A stretch of DNA of 64,000 nucleotides from Deltaproteobacteria bacterium Ga0077550 (GTDB lineage: Bacteria > Myxococcota_A > Polyangia > Nannocystales > Nannocystaceae): positions 1 to 64,000 of the forward strand of contig LNFB01000248.1 of NCBI GenBank assembly GCA_001464385.1. The letters run 5' to 3'. The first letter of the stretch is position 1. Every line of letters starts with the position of its first letter. The notes below the pieces were generated by a model. It made no database searches, had not been told where the DNA came from, and saw nothing but the letters and a program-made list of their open reading frames with translations. Below are positions 16,667 to 25,847 of this stretch, piece by piece. The position numbers and the translations under genes are program-made.

Positions 16667-18052
16667 TCACTTCGCCTCGGGCGTCTCGGGGGCGCGCGCC
16701 ATCGTCCGCACGCACACCACCCGGCCGCCCTTCCAGGCGACGGGGGCCGTCCCCATCTTCTCGGTCTGCGTGTTCCAGACCACGCGGGTGCGGCCGAAGG
16801 TGTCGCCCTCGGTCTGCGACCAGAACTTGCCGTCGGCGATGAGCGAGCCGCGGGTGATCGAGCCCAGCTCACCGACCCGCGGCAGTCGCCAGCCCGTGAC
16901 GCCGCCGATCTCGAGGGCCTCGCAGTAGGCGTTCGCGCCGGACCAGCTGAGGCGCGCCGGCGACTTGGTGATGCGCTTGCGGACCTTCTTGCGCGGCTCG
17001 GGGGCGATCAACACGATGTCGAGGGCGCGGAACTTCTGCGCGGTGAGGCCGGCGTAGATCGTGCGCATCTCGGCCTCGTCGATCTCGGGCTCGCCGACGA
17101 TCTCGACCTCCTCGGGCGCGGCCGCGGGTGCCGTGGGCAGCGGCGACGCGACGGCCACCGGCGTTGGCGTGACGATCGGCGCGGGCGTGACGATCGGTGC
17201 GGGTGCGATCGGTGCGGGCGTGGCGATCGGAGCGGGGCTCGGCGTCGCCACAGATGGCTCTGCGGTCGGCGTCGGTGCGATCGCGCGTTCGGCCTCGCCC
17301 GTCGCCGCGGGGTCGCCGACGATGCCGGCCACGCGGACCTCGGCCGCGTTCGACGTGCTCGCCGCCGAGAACTGCGACCACGGAGCCGACGTCGCGATGG
17401 GGGCGTCGCCGTCGCCCGAGGCCGCCGCCGCTGCGATGACGGCCGTGAGCACCACGGCGCCGAGGACCGCACCGACGGCCATCCGCGTGCGTCGGCGGTT
17501 CTGTGCCCACGCGTCGTCCAGTCCGTCGCCGTGCTCGAGCACCGGCACCGACTGCGAGTGCAGCGGTGCGCGGGGTGGCGGCGTCGCTCCGGCGGCCGCC
17601 GCTGCGGCGCCGATCGTCATCGGCGGTGGGAACGACACCACGGTGCCGGTCGCAGGCAGGTTCGCGCCGGTCGATCGCCGCGGGCCGCGGGGCATCGGCA
17701 CGCCCATGCGCTCGATCGCGGCCGCGACATCGGCCGGACCCCGCCACTCGAGCGGCATGATCGCGACGCGCTGCGCAGGGATGCCCGCCTGGCGCAGCTT
17801 CTCGGTCGCCCGATCGACCACGTGGGGCAGCGGATCCGCGAACAGCACGTAGACCGCGTCGCGCTGGCGCTGCGCGGTGACGAGCAACCCGTCGTCGCGC
17901 TGCTCGAGCCCGGAGACCACCTCGACCGAGAGGCCGCGGCTGGTCAGCAACTCGAGCACCGGCGCGAGGAGGTGACGCGTGTCCCTCGGGCAGCACAGCA
18001 CGACCGTCGGGAGGGCGTCGGGGGTCGAGTTCACGGCGTCCATAGAGAGCAT
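16667..18052 (-). CDS. Membrane protein with TIR-like N-terminus and Lcl/DUF1566-like C-terminus
   Basis: 461 aa. Residues about 15-117 form an alpha/beta unit (PTVVLCCPRDTRHLLAPVLE ... DAVYVLFADPLPHVVDRA) that looks TIR- or Rossmann-like, but no catalytic Glu motif can be assigned. A transmembrane helix lies near 190-208, then a low-complexity linker with PAPIVTP repeats. The last 100 residues (SWSGANAYCEALEIGGVTGWRLPRVGEL ... FWSQTE ... GGRVVCVR) match the Lcl C-terminal/DUF1566 fold. The predicted cytoplasmic receiver-like head and exported C-terminal domain suggest a one-pass signalling protein. TAAGCT on the minus strand lies 3 nt before ATG 18052 and 12 nt before an in-frame ATG at 18043, so the shorter start is plausible. 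Confidence 0.75.
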   Translation of the reverse strand: MLSMDAVNSTPDALPTVVLCCPRDTRHLLAPVLELLTSRGLSVEVVSGLEQRDDGLLVTAQRQRDAVYVLFADPLPHVVDRATEKLRQAGIPAQRVAIMPLEWRGPADVAAAIERMGVPMPRGPRRSTGANLPATGTVVSFPPPMTIGAAAAAAGATPPPRAPLHSQSVPVLEHGDGLDDAWAQNRRRTRMAVGAVLGAVVLTAVIAAAAASGDGDAPIATSAPWSQFSAASTSNAAEVRVAGIVGDPAATGEAERAIAPTPTAEPSVATPSPAPIATPAPIAPAPIVTPAPIVTPTPVAVASPLPTAPAAAPEEVEIVGEPEIDEAEMRTIYAGLTAQKFRALDIVLIAPEPRKKVRKRITKSPARLSWSGANAYCEALEIGGVTGWRLPRVGELGSITRGSLIADGKFWSQTEGDTFGRTRVVWNTQTEKMGTAPVAWKGGRVVCVRTMARAPETPEAK

Positions 18053-18151
18053 TTCAGCTTACCCCCGTTGCATGTGCTGTAAAGCGGCCGCTGGATCCGG
18101 GCGCGAACCGGCGTTCGTGGCCGTTCGGCCGCGATCCGGCCCCGGGGGCGG

Positions 18152-21100
18152 TCACCGCCGGGGGGCGATGTCCACCCGCGCTCGGGCCGTGTTGCCCCGC
18201 AGCTCCGGCGTGTACATGGCGTGCGCCTCGGCGGGCGGCATCTCGAAGGACCCCGCCGCGATCGCCCGCAGGAAGATCGTGGTGCGGTGCTCACCGGGGC
18301 GCAGCGCGTCCGCGAAGATCACCGCGCGGTCGCGACGCAGCTCCTGGTGACTCACCCACCAGCCCTGGCTCCCGGCGATCACCCGCGCGCGTCCACCCTT
18401 GCCCAGCGAGGTGTCCACCGCCTCGAGGCCCGGCGGCAGGGGCACGTCGATGGCGACGTAGCGCTGCATGCGATCGACCGTGAGCACCACGTCCATCGCG
18501 ACGAGATCACCCGCGGCGATCGTCGCGTCCTCCCCGGCGGTCGTCCGCAGCGTTCGGGAGATGGCGAAGCCGTGCTGGCCGGCGGTCTTGCCCGCGTCGA
18601 CGTCGGTCCACGTCATCCCGACGCGGTAGTACAGGCGGCCTTTGCCACGCCGCTCGATCGTGATGCGCGGCTCCGTGTCGCCGAGCGCGACTGCGGCCGT
18701 GCGGTGCACCGGAGGCGCCGCGCGGCCCTCGAGCTTCGCCGCGGCCGTGGGCGTGCCGGCCATCCACACGGTGGCGCCCAGGGCCGGCACGTCCTTCTCC
18801 CGATGCCGCGCGAACTCGGCCAGCGCGAGCATGGTGTAGGCGCGCTCCTGGGTGTTCGCGATCGCAGCGTCCCCGCGGTGGATCATCAGGCCGCGCACGA
18901 GCTTCTCGTTCACCGCGTCGTCCGGGGCGACCCGCTGTAGCGCGAGCAGGACCATCGCGTCGGTGCGCGCGGGCGAGTCGAAGTACTCGCTGTACTGGGT
19001 GTGGTCGCGGCGCATGAACGCCGCGCCGGCGCGCTCGTCGACCTGCGCGCGCAGCTCCGCGAACAACGTCGTCGCCGTCGCGCCCTCGGGATCGATCGCG
19101 TGGGCCGACATCAGCAGCAAGGCCCGCGCGAAGGTCGGCAACGCCTTGCGGGCGAGGAACAGCCGCTCGATCACGGCGGTCGGGCGCGCCCCGGCGGCGA
19201 CCAGCGCTTGGACCACCATCGTCGCCGCGACGTCGTCGAGCTCCGCGATCGCGGTCTCTTCGCCCGCGGCAGTCCCGATGCGTCGCGAGAGATCATCACG
19301 CAGACCGTTGCGCAGCGACGCAGGCACCTCGTGCCCCGCCTCGGCGAGCGCCTCGAGGACCCACAGGGCGTACGCGCTGCCCCACAGGTGGGCTCGCCTG
19401 GCCCCGGGCCAGTAGGCGAGCCCGCCGCCGTCGACCTGCATCGATCGCAGCCGCGCGATGCCGACGTCGATGTGCTCACGGACGTCGACGTCGAGGTAGC
19501 CCTGGGCCCCGAGGCCGCGCAGGGCGACCAGCGGGAGCAGCCCGCTCGTGGTCTGCTCGACGCAGCCGTACGGGTAGCGCACGAGGTCGCGCGCGATCGA
19601 CTGCAGGTCGCCGAGCATCGTAGCGTTCAGCTCGACGTCGACGGCGACGGCGCCCTCGGGCGCGAGCTTTGGCCGCTCGAGCGCGACCGCGAACGCGCCG
19701 TCCTCGGTGCGGGAGCCGTACGCGGCCGCGTGACGGCGCAGCGCGTCGGGGGCCTCGACCGTGAGGGTCGCCTGCATCGCGTCGCGGACCTCGGTGTCAC
19801 CGGCCAGGCGCGCGCGCAGCTCGAACTCGACCTTGCCCGGCGCCCGCGCCCGCACGGTGAAGCCGAAGCGCTGCTGGGCCCCGGCGGCGAGCTCGGTGCG
19901 GGACACCGGTGGCTTCACGATCTCGATCGACTCCGCGCCGCGCACGACGTCGACCTCGAGCGAGAGCACGCCGGCGCCGCCGGCGAGGTTGTCGACCAGC
20001 ACCGCGAGCTCGGCCTCGTCGCCCGGTCGGAGCATGCGCGGCATCGCCGGTCGCACGACCAAGGGCGCGGTCAGCATGATGCGCGCGTCGCTGTGGCCGA
20101 AGCGCCCGAGCCCCGGCCCCGCCTCGACCTCGGCCGAGGCGATCGCGGTCAGGCGGAACGTCGAGAGGTTCTCGGGCATCCGGCCGCGGATCGTCGCGAC
20201 CCCGTGCTCGATCGGCGCGTCGCCGACGAAGATCGGCGTGGTCTCGAACCGACGTCGCGTCGAGACGCTCGGGGCCTTGGCGGAGCGGCCGCCGAACCCC
20301 GCGCCGGATCCCGAGCCATACCCGGCGCCGTAGCCGGTGTTGTACGACCCACCCTCGAACGGATCGGTCCGAACCGCGTAGGGACGCAGCACGTCGGTGA
20401 ACGTCTCGAACAGCACTGTGTCGTTCCACCGGCCCGCCGCGAACGTGCGCACGAAGTCGGGGATCCGCGGCGGGACCATCGCGTGCACCGCCTCGTCCAC
20501 GGCCCACAGCGCGACGCGACCATCGACCGGCGCGCCGTCCTTGCCCTCGACCTTCACCTGGATCGTCACGTCGTCTCCGGCACCGGCCGTCGCGGGGGCC
20601 TCGACGGTGACGCCGAGGCGGCGGTGTTCGGCGCCGACGTCGACGCGTGCACGGTCCCGCCACGAGCGCGGCGGGGCCTGCTCGGTGTCACCCTTGGTCA
20701 CGACGAACGCCTCGAACTCGACCGACGGCACCCAGGCGTCGGTGACCGGCAGCTCGATCGACGCCGCGCCGGACTCGAGCGTGAACGGGATGAGCCGGCG
20801 CAGGCCGCCGTGCGAGAACGAAAGCACCCCGGGTCCGCTGACTTTGGGTGCGACCATCGTCAACGTCACGCGCTGTCCCGGCTCGGCGGTCGGCTTGTCG
20901 ACCGACAGCTCGAGCGAGGTCGGCTCGGCCCGAGGCGTCTCCACCTTCGGCTCCCGTGCGCTGATCCACCACCGCTCGACGAACGACACGGCCCGGCCGT
21001 CGACCGTGGCCGTGACCGTCGTCGTGTAGCGGCCTGGCGAAAGCTTGCGTGTGGTGCAGCGCGCGTCGGCGCCGGTGGCCGTGGTCTCCAGCGAGCAGCG

Positions 21101-23848
21101 GTGCACGCGGACCGGGCGCTCCTCGAGGTTGCCCTTGGCGTCGCGCCGCTGCTCGAGCCTCGCGATCTCGACGTCCACCTTCTCGACGACGCGCACCTTG
21201 CCGTCCTCGTCCACGGCGCGCGCGTCGAGCTGGTACGACTGCGGGAGCGCCTGCCCGAGGACGGTGACGTAGCGGCTGGGGTGCACGTACCAGCGCTCGG
21301 CCGCGCCGACCTCGCTGAACGACGCGTCCTGGATCGCGAGATCCGTGTCGCAGACCACGTCGAGGCCGGCGATCAGATCGGTGGTCGGGATGCGCAGGCG
21401 GAGCTCGCCGGGCGGCCCATCGACGACCTCGGTGGGGAGCGACCACGCGGAGCGTTCGTCGCGGATCGGCACGGGTCGCAGCACGTCCCAGCGCGCATCG
21501 AGCCCGGGCACGGACGGCGAGGAGGTGTAGCAGTTCGTGGTGGTGCGCCGCTGCTCGATCGGCACCGGGCCGCCGAAGTAGTAGCCGGCGTGGGCGACGA
21601 GCTCGGCGACCGCGGGGCGCACGAGCCCGGCGTCGGCCATGATCGTGCGCACCTCGAACTCGGGGATCACGACGTCGCGGACCTCGAAGTGCGTGCGGAC
21701 CTCGGCGGCGGGCATGTGCGCCAGACCGCGCCCGCGCTCGGGCAGCTTGGCCCGCACGGTGTAGCCGCCCAGCGCCGTGGTGGCCGGGAGCGCGAGCTGG
21801 GCCCAGTACTTGCCGTGCCGCGTGATCGCGACGCGCCGGCGCGCGACGACCTCGTCGCTGCGATCGACCAGCTCGATCTCCACGGGGGCGCCGGCCTTCG
21901 GACGCAGCAGTCCATGGGCGTTGCGCGTGGTGCTGATCGCCGCCCACCCGACCACCGAGACCGTCTCGCCCGGCTGGTACAGCGCGCGTTCGGTGACGAT
22001 CTCGCTGAGCCAGCGATCTTCGCCGTCGTCGCGCGAGTTCTCGTGTGCCTCCGGCTTCGGCTCGCCGACCTCGAGCAGTGCGACGCCGCTCGAGTTCCGC
22101 GCGACGAGTGCGGCGCTGGGCGGCAAGGCGCGCAAGGGCAACAGGTCCGCGAGGCCCTGCGCGTCGGTCGTGCGCCGCTGCACGATCTTGCCCGACGTGT
22201 CGCGGACCTCGAGCTCGACCCCGGCCGACGGGACGAGCGTCGCGTTGTCGCGGATCTGCACGCGCGTGGCCGCGGCCGAGCGCCACACCGCGAGGCCGTG
22301 GCCGGTGACCTGGAACAGCCCCCGCGACGGCTTCGGCGCGCGGCGGTGCGCGGCGACGTCGAGGATCTCGAGCGGCACCACCTCGACGAGCAGCGGACGC
22401 TGGCCGCCGGCGAGCGCGGCGACATCGAGGGCGATCGAGGACCACGCGTAGCGGCCGCTCGGGTCGAGATTGATCTCCCGCTCGGTCAGCTGCGTGACGT
22501 CGCTGGGGAAGGGCACCGTGGTGAGGTCGTGGCCCTGCAGCTCGATCCACGCCCGCTCGCTCGGGACGGCCGCGCGCAGGAGCGCCTTGCGGACCCACCG
22601 CGACTCGAGGCCCACGGTCGCCGGCAGGCTCGGGCGCAGCACGCCGCCGGACACGACGAGATCGACGGCCGGCGGCGGGGGCACGAACGCCAGCGTGTGC
22701 CGCGTGCCGCCGAGCACTGGTTGTCCGAGGCGGTCTCGCAGCTTCGCGGGGAGCTCGACGCGATAGCTCTGATCGATCTCGAAGTCGCCGACGATCGACA
22801 CGCCCTGTGTGCCGTCCGAGTGGACGTGCAGGTTCGGCGGGCGCGGCGAGACCTTGACCCGCGCCAGGTCCTTGGCCGCCATCGGGGCCGAGAAGCGCAC
22901 GTCGATGCCCCCCGGCCCGCAGCCGTCGTCGAAGTCCGTCGCGCACGTGACCGCGACGGCGGTGCCTTCGGTGACCCGGAATCGACGCCGCACCGGGGCG
23001 GCGATCGGACCGCCGCCCCGCGGCGTGAACTCGCCGGCGACGGTGACCTCGACGGTGTGGTTCGCCGGCCAGTGCGACGCGGGGTGGATGTGGATCGAGT
23101 CGGGACCGGCCGACCACTCGAACTCCGCGGGGAGTCCGTGCCCGCGGGGGCCGCGGACGACCTCGACCGCGACGGGTCGCGCCAGCTCGGGGCTCCCGCC
23201 GACGGGCCACGCGCGGGCGCTCACGTGTCGACGCAGCGCGTCGGCGCTGATGCGGAGCTCGGCCTGCACGTCGAGCCCGGCCCGCCAGTGCGTGATGGGC
23301 TCGGCGGGAACGGTGCCCTCGGGCGCGTCGTCGTCCGTGGTGCCCGACCACCACCGCGACGGGCCCTCGTCGAGCTCGAGCGTCAGCAGCGGCGGTCGGG
23401 TGTCGAACGCCCAGCGCTCGTCGATCTCGACCGACGTCCCATCGTCGCGCTCGACCGTTCCGCGCGCGCGGATCTCGTAGTGGCGGCCGAGCTCGAAGTC
23501 GGCGCCCGCCAGGTAGGCGCGGTACGGATCGACCCACACCGTCTCGCCACCGACGCGCGGCTCGACCTCGAAGTGGAGACGCGTCGCATCGGGCGTCATC
23601 GGCCGGGTGAAGTAGACGAAGGGGTGCGCGCCCGGATCGACCAGCCCGCGCGTCGCGTCGGACTTCGGGCCGACCGCAGCGATCGCCGCGGATCGTCCGA
23701 CGTCCTCGGTGTCGATCGCCGGCGGCGGCCCGTCGAGCTCGACGCGCGCGACGATCGGGGCCTCGGGCACGCGGGCCTCGGACTCGAGCGCCGTGTGGGG
23801 ACGATGGCAGGAGGCGACGAGCAGCGGGGCGAGCCAACGGATGCGCAT
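18152..23848 (-). CDS. Bacterial alpha-2-macroglobulin lipoprotein with intact thioester
   Basis: 1898 aa from ATG 23848. Signal peptide MRIRWLAPLLVASC with lipobox Cys14, so it is likely tethered in the periplasm. A string of Ig-like MG domains includes a bacterial Ig-like unit near 95-170. The A2M core begins about residue 700 (ERALYQPGETVSVVGW). VALWAVDEAVHAM and the Gly/Tyr-rich loop SYNTGYGAGYGSGSG (bait-region position) precede the thioester motif YPYGCVEQTTSG with Cys1429 and Gln1432, and the alpha/alpha thioester domain follows (GGLAYWPGAR, SAYALWVLEALAEAGHEVP). Family role: trapping attacking proteases at the cell envelope. The usual pbpC neighbour is absent. It lies downstream of a YkgJ-type gene with a 73-bp gap. 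Confidence 0.93.
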   Translation of the reverse strand: MRIRWLAPLLVASCHRPHTALESEARVPEAPIVARVELDGPPPAIDTEDVGRSAAIAAVGPKSDATRGLVDPGAHPFVYFTRPMTPDATRLHFEVEPRVGGETVWVDPYRAYLAGADFELGRHYEIRARGTVERDDGTSVEIDERWAFDTRPPLLTLELDEGPSRWWSGTTDDDAPEGTVPAEPITHWRAGLDVQAELRISADALRRHVSARAWPVGGSPELARPVAVEVVRGPRGHGLPAEFEWSAGPDSIHIHPASHWPANHTVEVTVAGEFTPRGGGPIAAPVRRRFRVTEGTAVAVTCATDFDDGCGPGGIDVRFSAPMAAKDLARVKVSPRPPNLHVHSDGTQGVSIVGDFEIDQSYRVELPAKLRDRLGQPVLGGTRHTLAFVPPPPAVDLVVSGGVLRPSLPATVGLESRWVRKALLRAAVPSERAWIELQGHDLTTVPFPSDVTQLTEREINLDPSGRYAWSSIALDVAALAGGQRPLLVEVVPLEILDVAAHRRAPKPSRGLFQVTGHGLAVWRSAAATRVQIRDNATLVPSAGVELEVRDTSGKIVQRRTTDAQGLADLLPLRALPPSAALVARNSSGVALLEVGEPKPEAHENSRDDGEDRWLSEIVTERALYQPGETVSVVGWAAISTTRNAHGLLRPKAGAPVEIELVDRSDEVVARRRVAITRHGKYWAQLALPATTALGGYTVRAKLPERGRGLAHMPAAEVRTHFEVRDVVIPEFEVRTIMADAGLVRPAVAELVAHAGYYFGGPVPIEQRRTTTNCYTSSPSVPGLDARWDVLRPVPIRDERSAWSLPTEVVDGPPGELRLRIPTTDLIAGLDVVCDTDLAIQDASFSEVGAAERWYVHPSRYVTVLGQALPQSYQLDARAVDEDGKVRVVEKVDVEIARLEQRRDAKGNLEERPVRVHRCSLETTATGADARCTTRKLSPGRYTTTVTATVDGRAVSFVERWWISAREPKVETPRAEPTSLELSVDKPTAEPGQRVTLTMVAPKVSGPGVLSFSHGGLRRLIPFTLESGAASIELPVTDAWVPSVEFEAFVVTKGDTEQAPPRSWRDRARVDVGAEHRRLGVTVEAPATAGAGDDVTIQVKVEGKDGAPVDGRVALWAVDEAVHAMVPPRIPDFVRTFAAGRWNDTVLFETFTDVLRPYAVRTDPFEGGSYNTGYGAGYGSGSGAGFGGRSAKAPSVSTRRRFETTPIFVGDAPIEHGVATIRGRMPENLSTFRLTAIASAEVEAGPGLGRFGHSDARIMLTAPLVVRPAMPRMLRPGDEAELAVLVDNLAGGAGVLSLEVDVVRGAESIEIVKPPVSRTELAAGAQQRFGFTVRARAPGKVEFELRARLAGDTEVRDAMQATLTVEAPDALRRHAAAYGSRTEDGAFAVALERPKLAPEGAVAVDVELNATMLGDLQSIARDLVRYPYGCVEQTTSGLLPLVALRGLGAQGYLDVDVREHIDVGIARLRSMQVDGGGLAYWPGARRAHLWGSAYALWVLEALAEAGHEVPASLRNGLRDDLSRRIGTAAGEETAIAELDDVAATMVVQALVAAGARPTAVIERLFLARKALPTFARALLLMSAHAIDPEGATATTLFAELRAQVDERAGAAFMRRDHTQYSEYFDSPARTDAMVLLALQRVAPDDAVNEKLVRGLMIHRGDAAIANTQERAYTMLALAEFARHREKDVPALGATVWMAGTPTAAAKLEGRAAPPVHRTAAVALGDTEPRITIERRGKGRLYYRVGMTWTDVDAGKTAGQHGFAISRTLRTTAGEDATIAAGDLVAMDVVLTVDRMQRYVAIDVPLPPGLEAVDTSLGKGGRARVIAGSQGWWVSHQELRRDRAVIFADALRPGEHRTTIFLRAIAAGSFEMPPAEAHAMYTPELRGNTARARVDIAPRR

Positions 23849-23921
23849 GGGAAAGACCGTCGCGGGACACCTGTCGCCCGCCGGAGTTCCCGGGGCGCAC
23901 GGCCGGACGCCGCGGCGGGCT

Positions 23922-24476
23922 TCACCCCAGGGGGCGTGGCGCGATGACGAGGAGGTGCTCGGCGATCGAGGCGACGTCGCCGTGGGCGGTGCCGGTGGCT
24001 TCGCGCGTGCGGATCCAATCCCGCGCCCACTCGGCCTGCGGCTCGAGGATCGTCTCGGCGTCGATGTCCGTGACTCCGCGGAAGTTGAGCGCGCAGGTCG
24101 TGACCTCGTGCGGACGGTCGGGGTGCCACAGCGGGATGCCGTACTTGCGGCACAGCCGTGGGCGATGCTCGTAGAGCAGGCACCGCGCGTCGTCGTCCAG
24201 CGCGGGGCAGGGGACCCGGCGATCCGGCGCGTAGGCGCGGGCGCGGGCGAGGATGCGATCGCGTGGCGCGGGGTCGAGCGCGGCGAGGCCCTCGCGCAGG
24301 AGCTCGCCCTCGAGCGCGGACACGCGGAAGCTCTGGTGGCAGCAGTCGCCGCAGCCCGGCTTGCACTGGATGTGCTCGCGGTGGCGGGCGACCACCGGCG
24401 CGACGTCGCCATCGATGAGCTGCAGGTGGACGCGTAGCCGCGCCAGCCTGCCCGCGCGATCGTTCGCCGTCGCCAT
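23922..24476 (-). CDS. YkgJ-family cysteine-cluster protein
   Basis: 184 aa from ATG 24476. CKPGCGDCCHQSF near residues 38-50 is the signature Cys cluster of the YkgJ family (UPF0153), with further Cys in PCPALDDDARCLLYEHRPRLCRKYG and TTCALNF. These probably coordinate zinc or an Fe-S cluster; the biochemical role is not established. The start lies 14 nt after the stop of the glutaredoxin-like gene, so the two are probably co-transcribed, possibly with the downstream macroglobulin gene. Confidence 0.85.
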   Translation of the reverse strand: MATANDRAGRLARLRVHLQLIDGDVAPVVARHREHIQCKPGCGDCCHQSFRVSALEGELLREGLAALDPAPRDRILARARAYAPDRRVPCPALDDDARCLLYEHRPRLCRKYGIPLWHPDRPHEVTTCALNFRGVTDIDAETILEPQAEWARDWIRTREATGTAHGDVASIAEHLLVIAPRPLG

Positions 24477-24490
24477 CGTCGCGGCGGCCC

Positions 24491-25405
24491 TCAGTGGACG
24501 TGGACGACCGTGTCGAGGCGCCACACGGCCTCGATCTCGCCGGCGTCCACGCGGCGTACGACGTCGGCGGCGACCTCGGGCATCGTCGTGACCGGCTGCT
24601 CGCCGCCCATGTAGAAGAACCGCTCGACGCCGGCCTTGTCGCGCTCGAACCACGCGTCGAGATCGTCGACGCACAGGATGTGGCCGAGATCCCAGCGGGC
24701 CAGGATGTTCTCGACGGTGATCGCGTCGGAGTAGGTGTCGTGGACCTTGCCGATGCGCCGGGCCTCGGGGCCGATCTCGTCGAGGCGGTGGGCGACGACC
24801 GCCGGCAGGTCGCCGGTCGCGGCGAGCGCGACGATCTCGTACTGCGCGCCCCAGTAGCGGCCGTTGATGAAGACGTACGGCGGCACCATCACATCGGTCA
24901 GCTTCGCGAGCTGGCGCTTGGTCTGCGGCTCGCGATCGAGGTCCATCACGCGGACGGTGGTCTCGATCCCCTCGAAGCAGCGGACGATCTCCTCGACGGC
25001 CTCGGACTCGAGCGCGGTGGCGTAGACCACCACCAAGGTGTCCTCCGGCTTGAGCCCGTGCTCGGCGCGCTGCTTCACCCGACGCAGCACATCGTCGCGA
25101 TCGATGCCGTGGGCCGGCTCGGGCGCGGCGGCGTGGGCCGGCGCGGGGACGTCGGCATGGCTCGAGGTCGGCGTGGCGCTCGAGGACGCGGAGGGGCTCG
25201 GCGGCGCCGCGGCTTCGGGGCTCGACGCGTCGCGCGAGGGCTCCGTCACGACGGCGGCGATCCGCTCGATCGCGGCGGCGATCGGGGCCGGCGCTGACTC
25301 ACGCACGCGATCACGCAGTCGTCGGCCAGCGGCGAGCACGTCCTCGGGCACCGCCTGCTCGGCATAGGCGCGCGCACGGTTCAGCAGTCGTTTCAGGGTT
25401 GCCAT
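24491..25405 (-). CDS. Glutaredoxin-like protein lacking the active-site cysteines
   Basis: 304 aa from ATG 25405. An N-terminal amphipathic region and a Pro/Ser/Ala linker (about 50-105) precede a thioredoxin-fold domain at about 118-205 (DTLVVVYATALESEAVEEIVRCF ... VMVPPYVFINGRYWGAQYEIV). The cis-Pro (VPPYVF) and GRYWGA region are retained, but the CPYC/CxxC motif is replaced by ALESEA, so a redox role is unlikely. A second domain of about 90 residues (DTYSDAITVENILARWDLGHILCVDDLDAW) has no clear relative. Perhaps a binding or scaffold protein. TATGCT ends 11 nt before the start. Confidence 0.72.
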   Translation of the reverse strand: MATLKRLLNRARAYAEQAVPEDVLAAGRRLRDRVRESAPAPIAAAIERIAAVVTEPSRDASSPEAAAPPSPSASSSATPTSSHADVPAPAHAAAPEPAHGIDRDDVLRRVKQRAEHGLKPEDTLVVVYATALESEAVEEIVRCFEGIETTVRVMDLDREPQTKRQLAKLTDVMVPPYVFINGRYWGAQYEIVALAATGDLPAVVAHRLDEIGPEARRIGKVHDTYSDAITVENILARWDLGHILCVDDLDAWFERDKAGVERFFYMGGEQPVTTMPEVAADVVRRVDAGEIEAVWRLDTVVHVH

Positions 25406-25416
25406 CGCCGTGCGGG

Positions 25417-25422
25417 AGCATA
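25417..25422 (-). promoter_or_regulatory. -10-like element, leaderless pattern
   Basis: Minus strand TATGCT ends 11 nt before the ATG at 25405. Confidence 0.42.
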
Positions 25423-25535
25423 GGGAGGCAGCCAGGAGTTTTCCAGGGCAAGCCACGCGGCGTGCCCGGCGTCCCTGCGACCCCGCGGAATCGGGGGGGC
25501 TTTCGCGAGACGGTGGGGTTTGGCATGGTCCGGCC

Positions 25536-25832
25536 ATGGCGGCCGACGACCGCACCATGTTCGAAATCTTCCGGGAGAGCGACTACAACCGGTCGTTCCA
25601 CTACATCTTCTATACCGACCTCGACGAGCACGCGCGCGAGCACGAGATCGCGCGGGCGGCGAGCGGGGAGACCGTGTTCACGGGGTTCCTCCACGATGCG
25701 AGCAAGGAGCGTGCGCGTGCGATCGTCGAGGCGATCGTCGATCACCTCAACGAGATGGACGAGGACACCGCGGGCATCTCGGCCGAGGAGATCCAGGCGC
25801 GCCTGGGCGACTGCCTCGCGCCTGCCCCTTGA
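25536..25832 (+). CDS. Small conserved-looking cytoplasmic protein, unknown
   Basis: 98 aa, acidic and helical, with no signal peptide or membrane segment. TMFEIFRESDYNRSFHYIFYTDLDEHAREHEIARAASGE is followed by a helix with Arg/Glu heptads and a C-terminal ISAEEIQARLGDCL. GC3 is strongly coding-like. The ATG at 25536 is preceded 6 nt upstream by CATGGT, a weak -10-like element. It converges with the TetR gene (15-bp gap) and is divergent from the glutaredoxin-like gene. I do not recognise the family. Confidence 0.65.
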   Translation: MAADDRTMFEIFRESDYNRSFHYIFYTDLDEHAREHEIARAASGETVFTGFLHDASKERARAIVEAIVDHLNEMDEDTAGISAEEIQARLGDCLAPAP

Positions 25833-25847
25833 GCCCCGCCGCGCCGA

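Noticed and set aside
17100-17260. GATCGGCGCGGG-like repeats as a regulatory array
   Set aside because: They lie inside the coding linker of the Lcl-type protein and read as imperfect Pro-Ala-Pro-Ile repeats.
19001-23947. A 1648-codon open frame on the plus strand across the macroglobulin gene
   Set aside because: Antisense shadow typical of GC-rich DNA: no domain motifs, extreme Arg/His/Asp composition, and the minus strand encodes a well-supported thioester protein.
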